Below are positions 14,019 to 22,562 of a DNA stretch of 64,000 nucleotides, in pieces (position 1 is the first letter of the stretch; each line of letters opens with the position of its first letter). The DNA lies in contig NZ_JACHFN010000001.1 in the NCBI RefSeq assembly GCF_014201885.1, positions 372,001 to 436,000 of the forward strand. The letters run 5' to 3'. The DNA comes from Deinococcus budaensis (lineage in GTDB: Bacteria > Deinococcota > Deinococci > Deinococcales > Deinococcaceae). Made by a program: the position numbers and the translations under genes. The notes under the pieces were generated by a model. That model was not told the origin of the DNA. It made no database searches and worked only from the letters and a program-made list of their open reading frames with translations.

Positions 14019-15362
14019 TCACTCCCGCTCCACGTCCAGTCTCGCCAGGGCCTCCTCCGCCATCAGCGTCCAGAGGTGCTCGGCGTGGCGACTGCGGAGA
14101 CGGGTCAGGCCGCCGACCGTCTCCGGGGCCGTGAGGACGAACCGGCACTCCGGCAGGCCGCCCAGCATCCGCTCCACCACCGCGTCCAGCACGCCACCCG
14201 CCATCAGCCGGTTCAGGTGCCGGAACATGGTCGGGTAGCTCACCTCCCCCACCCAGTCCTGCTGCCGTGTGCCCCTGAGGCTGCGCGTGAACCAGGCCTC
14301 GAGGATTTCCCGGACGGGCTTCTCGCCCCGGCGCGTCTGCCTCTCCGGCGGCACGACCGGGGCCACCACCTGCCACTGCCCCTCCGTGAACCGGAACGTC
14401 AAGGACCCCGGCGAACCCCCCGGCAGTCCCTGGGTTTCCGGTGACAGTGTCAGCATCAACAGGTCACGAAACCAGCCGGGCAGTTTCCCACCCGCCCGAA
14501 ACACCCGGGTAGGCACCACCCGACGCCGTCGCCAGCGCCGCAGGAGTGCCAGCAGCCCGCCAGCCATGTCCTGCCCCCCGGCTACCACGACCCCGAAGCG
14601 TTCACGCAGCGTAGCTGTCTCGGGGCGCCAGTTCGCTCGGCCCGACACGACCTTCCCCGGGTAGTGCAACCGCAGCACACTCTCGAGTAAGGCGTCGAAC
14701 TCGTGGCCCGTGAGTCGAAGGCCGCTCCACGCCACCCACCCCACCCGCGTGGCCTGCCTCATGAGGGACTGCACCAGCCCAGCGAACCCCAGGAGGTCAG
14801 CCGACAGGGGGGCCGGCTCCGGGAGCGCGGCGCGGCATCCGGGGCAGACATCGGGCCGGTGGACCATCAGGCGCAAACGGTTGCCGTAGGTCCGGTGCTC
14901 GGCGGCGTGATGCAGCAGCGTCCCGCAGCCCGGGCAGGCGTCGATCAGGGGGACGCGGTGACGCTCGCACACGACACTCGTGGTGAGACGCCATTCCCGC
15001 AACATCACCCCCGTCTCGCGCACGCAGGCCACGCAAAGGGGGTGCCCACGCACCCCCCGGTCCCTCCCGATCCTCACCACGTATCGTGGCGTGACATCCG
15101 TCCGCGGCTGTTCGAGAAGACGCTCCAGCATCGGCATCAGGCTGCACTCCAGAAGCCGTTCCAGTGGGTACCCCGTGGCCGCGGCCAGCACCGCGATCTC
15201 CTCGGGGGTGAGGTGTACGTCCGCGTCCCGCTCCCAGAACGTCGGGAGGCCCAGCACACGCATGAACCGCACCGGCCGCAGCCTGTTCGCCAGCGCGAGG
15301 CGCAGGGCGTAGCTGCTCAGCAACTCTCCCGGCGAGGGTGGAGGGGACACGAGCAGGCGCAT
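14019..15362 (-). CDS. TniQ/TnsD-family target selector, inner copy
   Basis: 447 aa. TniQ start (SPPPSPGELLSSYALRLALANRLRPVRF), then CVACVRETG, CERHRVPLIDACPGCG and CPGCRAALPE, a zinc-binding layout like that of TnsD. The remaining 280 residues form a helix-rich, Arg-rich DNA-binding tail. Its ATG directly follows the TnsC stop with no gap, so the proteins are made together. Differences from the outer copy suggest the two read different targets, as TnsD and TniQ do in some CRISPR-associated elements; that is inference. Confidence 0.85.
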   Translation of the reverse strand: MRLLVSPPPSPGELLSSYALRLALANRLRPVRFMRVLGLPTFWERDADVHLTPEEIAVLAAATGYPLERLLECSLMPMLERLLEQPRTDVTPRYVVRIGRDRGVRGHPLCVACVRETGVMLREWRLTTSVVCERHRVPLIDACPGCGTLLHHAAEHRTYGNRLRLMVHRPDVCPGCRAALPEPAPLSADLLGFAGLVQSLMRQATRVGWVAWSGLRLTGHEFDALLESVLRLHYPGKVVSGRANWRPETATLRERFGVVVAGGQDMAGGLLALLRRWRRRRVVPTRVFRAGGKLPGWFRDLLMLTLSPETQGLPGGSPGSLTFRFTEGQWQVVAPVVPPERQTRRGEKPVREILEAWFTRSLRGTRQQDWVGEVSYPTMFRHLNRLMAGGVLDAVVERMLGGLPECRFVLTAPETVGGLTRLRSRHAEHLWTLMAEEALARLDVERE

Positions 15363-16184
15363 CTACACCAGGCCGTCCAGGGTGTCCCCCAGGAACTCCC
15401 GCTGCGTCTCCAGGGACGTCACGCTGAGGTCACCGTGGTGCACCAGGGCCGCCTGGATCAGGTCGAGGGAGTGCCCGAGCACCCCCCGGCACTGCTCCAG
15501 CACGTACATGACGGCGTCGTCCTCGATGACATCTTCCTCGTCTTCCGACAGGCCAGCCATGTCCATCATCAGCCGCTTGATGTCCCCCGGTTTCTCGAGG
15601 CGCTTCAGGCGGCCCCGGCGGTAGTTGAAGCGTGTGTTGAGCTGCGTGTCGGTCCCCAGCACCTCCTTCAACACCTCGGTGCCCATGGGCACGACGCGCT
15701 GGCCCGCGCCCATCAGCCCCTTGACCAGGCGGACGAACGGCTCACCCCGCGCCCGGCCCCGCGGATCGGGCTTCGAGGCGTCGTGGAACTCGTCGATGAA
15801 CGTCAGACCCAGTTCCGCTTCCTCCGCGAGGTCGATGAAACGCTGTACGCGTTCACGGTGGTTTCCCCCCTCGGGATCCAGGTCGCCCAGGGCCCTGAGC
15901 AGGGCCATACTCAGGTCTTCCACCCGGGGGTTCAGCGTCAGGCTCACGTAGATCGCGGGGACCTTCCGGCCCGTCTCCCCCTCCGTGGGAGGGTGCAGTT
16001 CCAGGTACTTGCGGGTGAGGCGGGTTTTCCCGGCATTCGCCTCCCCCACGATGGCGATGCTCGTGAGACGGTCGCCTTCCTCCTTGGGCTCACTGGCGAG
16101 GGCGAAGAGTTCTTTGAGCACGGCCTCCCGGGAGGTTTCGTCGTACCAGAACCGCCGCCTGCGGACGTAGTCGTTCCTGTCCAC
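15363..16184 (-). CDS. tnsC: TnsC/TniB-type AAA+ ATPase
   Basis: 273 aa. Walker A is VGEANAGKTRLTRK near residue 50 and Walker B LGLTFIDEFHD near residue 127; a sensor-like stretch VPMGTEVLKEVL follows. TnsC forms filaments on target DNA and links TniQ to the TnsB transposase. It is shorter than TnsC of Tn7 (about 555 aa) and near TniB in size. It starts 3 nt after the TnsAB stop and ends against the inner TniQ start, a tight operon. Confidence 0.9.
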   Translation of the reverse strand: MDRNDYVRRRRFWYDETSREAVLKELFALASEPKEEGDRLTSIAIVGEANAGKTRLTRKYLELHPPTEGETGRKVPAIYVSLTLNPRVEDLSMALLRALGDLDPEGGNHRERVQRFIDLAEEAELGLTFIDEFHDASKPDPRGRARGEPFVRLVKGLMGAGQRVVPMGTEVLKEVLGTDTQLNTRFNYRRGRLKRLEKPGDIKRLMMDMAGLSEDEEDVIEDDAVMYVLEQCRGVLGHSLDLIQAALVHHGDLSVTSLETQREFLGDTLDGLV

Positions 16185-16187
16185 GGG

Positions 16188-18638
16188 TCAGTCCTCTTCC
16201 TTCCGGGTCACCTTGCTCGCCGGGGCCGCCTTGATGCGTGACGTTCCCCCTGACTTCGACTTGGCCGGTGACTTCACGACCGCCTCCCGCGGGGGGCGCG
16301 GCCGTGCCCGGTGCTCGGCCTCCCGCAGCTGACGTCTCTCGAAGATCTCCGCCGCCAGTTGCTGGGGGAGTTTGACGCTGTTGAGAGCCGCCTCGTGCGC
16401 CTCGGCGATCTGCTTCTTCCGCACCTTCCATTCCGCCAGCGACAGCGGGGCGTCCAACCACTCCGGGAGCCGGGCCTCGATGCGAATCATCCCCTTGACG
16501 TCCGGGTGCGCGGCGTGGGCGACGCTGATGTCATCCCGGTTATAGAACACCTCTACCTCCGCCTCCCGCTCGATCAGCGGATCGAGCGCCCGGGCGGTGT
16601 AGATCAGGCCGTGCATCTCGATGCCCTCCCCACGGCAGACCCGCATCTCCCGCGGGTGCATGCGGTGCAGGACGTACTCCAGTTGCTTGCCCTCCAGCGG
16701 ACGCCAGACGGACAGGCCCGTGTCGAGGAGGTGCTGCGCCTGCTCGTGCCGGGTGCGGAATTGCCGCGGCGCGGGCAGGGCATTGTGCCGCTCGGTGTTG
16801 AGCTGGTGGAGCGCGTTCAGCTCCGCGATGGTGAACACCGCGCGCTTCTGACCGTCGTACTCCCCCCGGTTGGCGACGTTGTTCATGGACGTGCCGGGCA
16901 GCATGTGGTGCAGGTGGATCAGGGTCTGGATGGTGCGTTCCTCGAGGCCGCCGTTGTGCCGGTTCCACTTTTTCCTGGGCAGCAACTCGATGCCGAGAAA
17001 GGCCAGCGCCCGCCGCACCGGCCCATTGTCGAACTCCTTCCCGGCATCCAGCCGGACCATGCTCGGCAGCCCCCGCGCCTGGGGCATCATCACGACCCCG
17101 GCCTCCTCCAGGTGGGCCCTCAGGCGGAGGATCACGCCGCGCGTCACCCGCAGGACACGCTCGGCGGTGATCGCCCCGAGGAACACCTCCGACCACAGCA
17201 CCTGCGACGTGGCACCCTCCACCACGGTGACGACGTGACCGCGCACGCCCCCCGACTTCCGCTGGTTCTTGCCACGACCATTCTGGACAAGTTCGACGCG
17301 GATCCCCTCCGCCGTGGTGAACACATCGCACTTCGTGCAGTCGATAGCGATCAACTGCCCGTACAAGTTCACTTCCAGTTTTCCCTGTCGGGCCTCGAGC
17401 TTCTGCGACGCCTCCACGCCGTCCCGCCGCAGGGCCGCCTCCACCGGGTCGCGCAGCCTGACACGCTCCACGAAGTCCCCGACCGTGTTGTAGGCGGGGG
17501 GAGCCAGCCCGGCCTCCCGGCAGGCCTGCTTCACCGCCCGGTGCAGGTCGGCGATGTGACGGGCGCGCCCCAGCACGTCCGGGCGCACCAGCCACTGCGT
17601 CTGGACGAGCCGCTCCATGATGACCTCCACCTCGACCGCGACCTGCCGCGTCGGGCGGGTACGTTCTTCCGCGAGCAGGGGGACCAGGTCGGAGAAAGTG
17701 ACGTTCGGCGCCCCCGCCTCCAAGAGCGTCTGGCGAAACCGGAAGAGCGTGCGCCGTGAGATCCCCACCCCGGTGGTCAGCTTCTCAACCAGACCAGCGT
17801 CCAGGGGCACCCTGGGGTTGGAGTACAGGCTGAAGAGGTGCAGGGAACGTTGCCCGCGCTCCGTGTCCAGGAAGCGGCCCTCCCCCGGCGAGATGCCGTC
17901 GATGGTCGCGACGGGTTCGGGGTCGAGTTCCCCCTTCGCCGCCTGGTCCAGCGCCACTGACAGCGGAACCCCGAGCGGCGGGGGCACGTAATCCACGAGC
18001 TTCCCCGGGAGGTCGATGACGCAGTTCGGCGGCTTCACGGCGACGTCCGCCACGAGTTCGTGACGGGCCACCATGCCGTAGAGCGTGGCATTGATCAGCG
18101 CCCCGTCCACGTCGTGGACCCCCCGGATCAGGGTGAGCAACTCGGAGAGCGGCCTCCCGCCGCGCTCCCACAGGACTTGGCGGATGTACTCCCGGATGCC
18201 GGGGTGGGGCGAGGAATCGTGGAAGGGGCCGAACAATCGGGCGTGGCGCAGCCAGATCTTGGGCAGGTCCGCCTCCGTCACGACATTGAGGGGGCGGCCG
18301 AGCTGGTCGAGCCGGACGCCGCGCACCTGCCACATCGCGGGTTCCTCCAGCAGCAACTCGGGGAGGAGTTCGCGCGGCTTGCACTCGATGGACAGCACGC
18401 GCCCGCTCGCCAGTCTCACCGTGAAGTCCGTGGTGTAGGTGCGGGCTTTCCCGTCCGGGGAGAAGTACTCCACCGTCTCGGCCCGCGTCACGTCCACCAC
18501 CTCGCGGGACACATCCATCACCCGCAGGAAGTCCTCCTCGACGGTGCTCTCGTAGCGCAACTTCTTCCCGAGACGGCGCATGATCACGTCCCCCTTGCGG
18601 CTCTTGTACCTGCCGTCGTAGATGCGCCTGCGCCTCAC
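16188..18638 (-). CDS. tnsAB: TnsA-TnsB fusion transposase
   Basis: 816 aa from GTG 18638 (GGGGGA just upstream); ATG 18581, also with a purine-rich site, would cut into the nuclease domain. Residues about 1-110 look like the TnsA endonuclease: YESTVEEDFLRV, YTTDFTVRL and SIECKP supply the E, D and ExK set. The TnsB part has helix-turn-helix regions, then a DDE integrase core with Asp in AIDCTKCDV (about 431), Asp in RLDAGKEFDN (about 529) and Glu in GGLEERTIQ (about 564). The Arg/Lys-rich tail fits TnsC contact. A fused TnsAB allows cut-and-paste. Confidence 0.9.
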   Translation of the reverse strand: MRRRRIYDGRYKSRKGDVIMRRLGKKLRYESTVEEDFLRVMDVSREVVDVTRAETVEYFSPDGKARTYTTDFTVRLASGRVLSIECKPRELLPELLLEEPAMWQVRGVRLDQLGRPLNVVTEADLPKIWLRHARLFGPFHDSSPHPGIREYIRQVLWERGGRPLSELLTLIRGVHDVDGALINATLYGMVARHELVADVAVKPPNCVIDLPGKLVDYVPPPLGVPLSVALDQAAKGELDPEPVATIDGISPGEGRFLDTERGQRSLHLFSLYSNPRVPLDAGLVEKLTTGVGISRRTLFRFRQTLLEAGAPNVTFSDLVPLLAEERTRPTRQVAVEVEVIMERLVQTQWLVRPDVLGRARHIADLHRAVKQACREAGLAPPAYNTVGDFVERVRLRDPVEAALRRDGVEASQKLEARQGKLEVNLYGQLIAIDCTKCDVFTTAEGIRVELVQNGRGKNQRKSGGVRGHVVTVVEGATSQVLWSEVFLGAITAERVLRVTRGVILRLRAHLEEAGVVMMPQARGLPSMVRLDAGKEFDNGPVRRALAFLGIELLPRKKWNRHNGGLEERTIQTLIHLHHMLPGTSMNNVANRGEYDGQKRAVFTIAELNALHQLNTERHNALPAPRQFRTRHEQAQHLLDTGLSVWRPLEGKQLEYVLHRMHPREMRVCRGEGIEMHGLIYTARALDPLIEREAEVEVFYNRDDISVAHAAHPDVKGMIRIEARLPEWLDAPLSLAEWKVRKKQIAEAHEAALNSVKLPQQLAAEIFERRQLREAEHRARPRPPREAVVKSPAKSKSGGTSRIKAAPASKVTRKEED

Positions 18639-19153
18639 GCCGTTCCCCCGAGGAGCAGCAGCGGGGTCAGAGGGCCGGGGCCCTCGGGTCGGGGTATTTG
18701 GGTGTGGACTGGGGTGGGCGCGCCGCGGTGGATGGCGAGGTGGTGCTGGGGGGTCTCCCCGCACTCGCGGGGGGATCTGACGGACGGGTGGGGCATGAGG
18801 TCTCCGTGGAGGCCCGTTGGGGGCCTCCTACTGAACTGGAGCGGACAGAGCGGGGCGGACGACCTTCCCGGGACTCAAAGAGAATCAACCTGGAGAGGCG
18901 ACGCGTGCTGTCCGAGTGCAGGGCCTCCCTTGGGGTGGTGGACAGCGTATGGGCTTTTCCGCGAATCGGCGTGGACGCGCAGTTGGAGATGCTGAGCTTC
19001 AGTCGGCAACCTGCCTTCCCGACCTATCGCGTCCAGGCTACCTGGAACTCCGCTCTGTTTGCAACCAAATCGCCAGTATGGGTTTCTCGCTTTACAGAAC
19101 TATGCCGCGTTTTCGCTGGCTGAGAGCTGCTCGAACGGCCGCCTTCATCAACC
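18639..19153. other. non-coding interval between mobility operon and cargo
   Basis: About 515 bp between the divergent tnsAB and repressor genes. Open frames here have no recognisable domain, biased composition and no credible start. The half nearest the repressor is less G+C-rich. It should hold the tnsAB promoter, but I could not single one out. No repeats or tRNA seen. Confidence 0.6.
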
Positions 19154-19198
19154 TTGATTCTCGTGTCTTATTCCTCTACCATGACACGTATCATGGTA
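19154..19198 (+). promoter_or_regulatory. promoter and operator dyad of the LexA-like gene
   Basis: TTGATT (19154-19159) and TACCAT (19177-19182) are spaced 17 bp. A perfect dyad TACCATGA-N6-TCATGGTA (19177-19198) covers the -10 box and the start codon at 19193. The placement would let the product repress itself. The left half and spacer contain CCATGACAC, a 9-mer also present in the transposon left-end sites. Confidence 0.7.
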
Positions 19199-19885
19199 AA
19201 GAACAAGTCCCCTGACCTGACCCCCCGCCAACACACGGTGTTGGAGAAGGTCTGGCAGCTTGAGCACGCAGGAGAGAACGTCACGCTCGCCCGGCTCGCG
19301 GAGGGGCTGGGGATCGCCCGCCAGAACGTCCACACCCATGTCCTGGCCCTGCGGGACCTGGGGCTGGTGCGCTATGAGGCTCAGGCACGGCAGACGGCCG
19401 TCATCCGCCTCACCGAGCCGGGCTACCGGCGGCTGGGCAAAGTTGCTCCCAACACCCCGAACCCTCCGCTGTCCCTGCCCATCGTCGGCCACGTCGCCGC
19501 GGGGCAGCCCGGGGTCGCGGATCAGCACATCGAGGGGTACGCCACGAAGCTGGGGGACCTGTTGGATCTCCACGAAGGCGACTTCCTGCTGCGTGTCCGG
19601 GGGGAGTCGATGCTCGGGATCGGGATCTATCCGGATGACTACGTGGTCATCCACCCCACGCAGGAAGAACCCCTCAACGGCGAAATCGCCCTGGTCGCCG
19701 TGCCCGGCGAGGACACCGCCACCCTGAAAAGGTGGCGCAGAGATAACGGCACGGTGACGCTCCTGAGCGAGAACCCCGACTTCGTCGCCATGACCTTCCG
19801 GGCCGAGGACGTCCTCGTGCAGGGCTGTCTGGTCGGGCACATCGGCACCGGACGCGCCCGTCAGACCCGGTTCACCACTCTCTGA
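19193..19885 (+). CDS. LexA-like self-cleaving repressor
   Basis: 230 aa from ATG 19193, chosen from the promoter geometry; ATG 19181 is in frame but inside the -10/operator. Residues about 8-80 form a winged helix (LTLARLAEGLGIARQNVHTHV-like recognition helix). The rest is an S24 peptidase domain: Ala103-Gly104 in HVAAGQP is the cleavage site, Ser139 in RGESM the nucleophile and Lys179 in ATLKRW the base. All LexA chemistry is present, so RecA-stimulated self-cleavage is likely. It heads the cargo and may control defence or mobility genes. Confidence 0.88.
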   Translation: MVKNKSPDLTPRQHTVLEKVWQLEHAGENVTLARLAEGLGIARQNVHTHVLALRDLGLVRYEAQARQTAVIRLTEPGYRRLGKVAPNTPNPPLSLPIVGHVAAGQPGVADQHIEGYATKLGDLLDLHEGDFLLRVRGESMLGIGIYPDDYVVIHPTQEEPLNGEIALVAVPGEDTATLKRWRRDNGTVTLLSENPDFVAMTFRAEDVLVQGCLVGHIGTGRARQTRFTTL

Positions 19886-19901
19886 ACCCCGAGGAGACGT
19901 C

Positions 19902-20141
19902 ATGCTCGGCCCCCGCCCCACGCTCACCCTCTCCACCCCGGCCCCGGTGCGTCCAGAGATGCAGCGGCGGCTGCGGCTCCTGATCCAGGCCCGCTGCGGG
20001 CCCTGCGTGGTTATCCTGCGGCCCGCGGACGACCCCTGGGCCACCCAGACCACCTATGCCCTCAGCGGCCCGTGGCGGCTCTCCAGGGCGGACGTGCATC
20101 ACCGCCTGGTGTGCATCTTCGACTCGCTGGTGTCGCCGTGA
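19902..20141 (+). CDS. small protein of unknown function
   Basis: 79 aa, starting with ATG after a GAGGAG site and 16 bp after the repressor gene. Basic and Pro-rich at the N terminus, with a single CGPC motif near residue 34. CGPC is also the thioredoxin-type active-site sequence, but there is no thioredoxin fold context here. Its stop overlaps the next start as GTGA. I do not recognise the family; coding status rests on operon packing. Confidence 0.6.
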   Translation: MLGPRPTLTLSTPAPVRPEMQRRLRLLIQARCGPCVVILRPADDPWATQTTYALSGPWRLSRADVHHRLVCIFDSLVSP

Positions 20142-20770
20142 TCACCGAGGTGCTGCCGGACAGTCACGGGCAATTGTGGGTCACCGTGGGGAGCCGGACC
20201 CTGCACGTCCAGCTTCACCCCCTGAGGGGCGGGCAGCGGCTGCTTCCCCTGCACCTGCCGCGCGTGTTCAGCAAGGTCAGCGTGCATGAGGGCGGGCTCG
20301 GCCTGCTCTGGCCGGGTGGGGCCACCGTGTCCCTCCAAACCCTGTCCTCCCACCGGGATACCCCCTGGCTGACCCACCTCGGCGTCGTGCCTCCCCGCGA
20401 GCGGTACCGGCCTCTCCTGCCGATCCTGCGACACGGCACGCCCGGGGCGGCGCTGCGGGACCAGCCTGAGCGGCACCACGTCCAGCGGATGTTCGCCTTG
20501 AGGGAGGGGGAGCTGGACTCGGTCCTGCGGGCCTACCCGGTGCCCGAGGGGCTGATGCTTCACCGCCTGCACGACCTCGGCGTGTTCCTGGGGCACCACC
20601 TGTACCCGGACCTGCCGGTCGCCCTGCTGCGGCGCCCGTGGCTGTATGCGGCCCACCGCTGCCCCCGGGAGCAGCATCTGCACACGATGCTCAGTTGCCT
20701 GACCTTCGGCCGCCTCGACCTCGTGGAAGACCCCCTCTGGGCGTTGGTGCGGGCCGAGGTGGCGGGGTGA
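20138..20770 (+). CDS. DUF2442-like protein of unknown function
   Basis: 210 aa from GTG 20138, overlapping the previous stop (GTGA). The first 75 residues follow the DUF2442 layout: ITEVLPDSHGQLWVTV, RVFSKVSVHEGGLGLLWPGG and ATVSLQTL, where the WPxG turn before the last strand is typical. The C-terminal 130 residues carry several His/Arg-rich stretches and no motif I know. The next gene again overlaps by GTGA, so three genes are translationally coupled. Role unknown. Confidence 0.6.
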   Translation: MITEVLPDSHGQLWVTVGSRTLHVQLHPLRGGQRLLPLHLPRVFSKVSVHEGGLGLLWPGGATVSLQTLSSHRDTPWLTHLGVVPPRERYRPLLPILRHGTPGAALRDQPERHHVQRMFALREGELDSVLRAYPVPEGLMLHRLHDLGVFLGHHLYPDLPVALLRRPWLYAAHRCPREQHLHTMLSCLTFGRLDLVEDPLWALVRAEVAG

Positions 20771-21048
20771 AGGCGCGGGGCCGGGTGCCCGAACCCGACA
20801 CGGAGGTGGGCGTGAGCGAGACGCTCAGCTTTGGCCGGGCCCTGCGCGAGTGCCGGGAGGCGGCGGGGCTGTCACAGGCCCAGGTGGCCGAGGGGGTCTA
20901 CGGCACGGCCAATCTGGCCGCCCTGATCAGCGACCTGGAGGCCGGGCGGATCGACCCGGTCAGCCTGGGGCTGCTGCTGCGGATGGCCGACGTGCTGGGG
21001 GTGAGCCTGGCGGAGGTGGCCGCGCGGGCGTGGGGCAGGGTTCACTGA
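20767..21048 (+). CDS. XRE-type helix-turn-helix protein
   Basis: 93 aa from GTG 20767, or 78 aa from GTG 20812, which has GGAGG at 20802-20806. FGRALRECREAAGLSQAQVAE and LISDLEAGRIDPVSLGLLLRMADVLGVSL form the five-helix Cro/C1 domain, filling almost the whole protein. DUF2442 proteins are often paired with HTH proteins in toxin-antitoxin-like modules, so the pair may be regulatory. It converges on the CBASS operon across 75 bp. Confidence 0.8.
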   Translation: MKARGRVPEPDTEVGVSETLSFGRALRECREAAGLSQAQVAEGVYGTANLAALISDLEAGRIDPVSLGLLLRMADVLGVSLAEVAARAWGRVH

Positions 21049-21123
21049 GCATGTCCTGGCAGTCCTAAATAAGCTCTTCTGGCGTGGCCGACAGAATGGA
21101 CGACGGGGACACCTTTCCAAGCC

Positions 21124-21348
21124 TCAGTCCAGCCATTCCACGACTGCCCCGTTCTCCGGGTGGGCGTCAAGGTGCACAGCGGAAAACGCCTCCCACGCGG
21201 GGAAGATCACGACGCTGCTGTAGGCCGAGCGCCAGCACACCACCACCTGCCCGGTGTGGAAGACCACCCCTTCCATCACCACCCCCGTCCCGCTCTTGCC
21301 CGAGACGTCCGCCACCCGGATTACCAAGAAGCGCCGAGGCCCGCTCAC
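21124..21348 (-). CDS. small conserved protein, last gene of the CBASS operon
   Basis: 74 aa. Its GTG start overlaps the Cap5 stop (GTGA), so it is translated with the CBASS genes. The sequence RVADVSGKSGTGVVMEGV...WEAFSAVHLDAH...VEWLD resembles a family of small bacterial proteins with a GTGVVAEGV core and a terminal WLD, of unknown function. CBASS operons usually stop at four genes, so this could be an accessory gene or a passenger. Confidence 0.65.
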   Translation of the reverse strand: MSGPRRFLVIRVADVSGKSGTGVVMEGVVFHTGQVVVCWRSAYSSVVIFPAWEAFSAVHLDAHPENGAVVEWLD

Positions 21349-22562
21349 CGTGTCCCGCCCAGCTCAAAGGCGAAATGAAACTTCCGGTCGACACAGTTGT
21401 ACACGTGCACCCTGGGGTGGTGGTTGGGCCGGTAGTGCCGCCCCAGGTCGAGGGCCACGGGAGGGGGCACGGCGGGCAGGAGATGAACCCGCGCCCCCTG
21501 CCCGTGTCCCATCTGAATCCTCGCAAGCAACTCCGCGAAGCGCCGGGTAACGCGGCGCAGCTGATTCTCGGCCTCCAGCCAGTTCGGACGCTGGAAGCCT
21601 TCAGGGTTCGCGAGCGTGTACACCGGCCACTCCGGCTGGACGAGGTGGCCGTACTGCCCGGGCTCCACCGGGCCCGTCAGGGAGAGGCACACCACCACGT
21701 CCTCTGCGGGCACCGCCTCTACCGGCCCCGACACCACCACGTCGTACCCAACCACGTCGTGTTCGCTCCACGCCTGCGGCATCCCGTTTCGGACGTTGTG
21801 GACGTACACCTCGCCCATGTCGCCCACCTCCTGCCCGAAGGCGATGAGCGCGGGGATCATCCCGAGACCGAAGACGGACAGCCGCTCGAAGCGGTCTCCT
21901 TTGACCCGCAGGACATGCTCACGCCGGATCTCCTGCCGCACGGCCGCCCAGTCGATCCGGTCCGCCTCCCCGGCCGACACCCTGACATCGACGCGCGCCG
22001 GTGTCTCCCGATCCGGAAAGAAGCGCGGCAGCACCGCGTCGTGCAATGCCTCGTCGGTGAAGCTCCACTCCTTGTACTGCGCTGCCCCGGTCACGGCGCA
22101 GACGCCGTGCGGGATGGGCGTCGTGAAAAGAGCCACCCGTGCCTGGCGGCGCTCACCCCCCGTGACCCGCGCAATGCGCTCCTCGTGCGCCTGTTTCATC
22201 GCCCGCAGGGTCTCCACCGTCCACTGCTCCTCCTCGGCGTCGATGGCCTCGTGGCAGGTCTGGCACAGCAGCATGATGTTGCTGGGATCTTTCGCCAGTT
22301 TGGGCGAGAGCGTGGAGTCGAAGCGCGGCGTCCGGGCCTCGGACTGTCCCTGCCCCACGATGTGGGCCTTCTCGCCGCGCTTGCGCCGCCGCTGGGTGTG
22401 CGGATGCCGCGTCAGACTCTCGTTGCAGATCTCGCAGCGCCCGGCGGCCGCCGCCCAGAGCATGATCTCGGGGACCCCCGAGATGTTCTGGTGGGGAAAC
22501 CGGTGGGGCTTCTTTTCCACCTTCTTCTTTCGCGGCTTCGCCTTCTCCTGAACGTCAGTCAT
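21345..22562 (-). CDS. cap5: CBASS effector Cap5, HNH endonuclease with SAVED domain
   Basis: 405 aa. Lys-rich N terminus, then an HNH nuclease: CEICNESL, EKAHIVG (first His) and SNIMLLCQTCHEAID (Asn, His and second Cys pair). The C-terminal 230 residues (ALIAFGQEVGDMG, VVVCLSLTGPVEPGQY, GARVHLLPAVPPPVALDLGRHYRP) fit a SAVED cyclic-oligonucleotide sensor. On binding its nucleotide the enzyme degrades DNA and kills the infected cell. ATGA overlap with the Cap3 stop. Confidence 0.9.
   Translation of the reverse strand: MTDVQEKAKPRKKKVEKKPHRFPHQNISGVPEIMLWAAAAGRCEICNESLTRHPHTQRRRKRGEKAHIVGQGQSEARTPRFDSTLSPKLAKDPSNIMLLCQTCHEAIDAEEEQWTVETLRAMKQAHEERIARVTGGERRQARVALFTTPIPHGVCAVTGAAQYKEWSFTDEALHDAVLPRFFPDRETPARVDVRVSAGEADRIDWAAVRQEIRREHVLRVKGDRFERLSVFGLGMIPALIAFGQEVGDMGEVYVHNVRNGMPQAWSEHDVVGYDVVVSGPVEAVPAEDVVVCLSLTGPVEPGQYGHLVQPEWPVYTLANPEGFQRPNWLEAENQLRRVTRRFAELLARIQMGHGQGARVHLLPAVPPPVALDLGRHYRPNHHPRVHVYNCVDRKFHFAFELGGTR

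Noticed and set aside
18698..19123. 141-codon open frame between tnsAB and the repressor
   Set aside because: No domain, no ribosome site and odd composition; it covers the expected promoter region.
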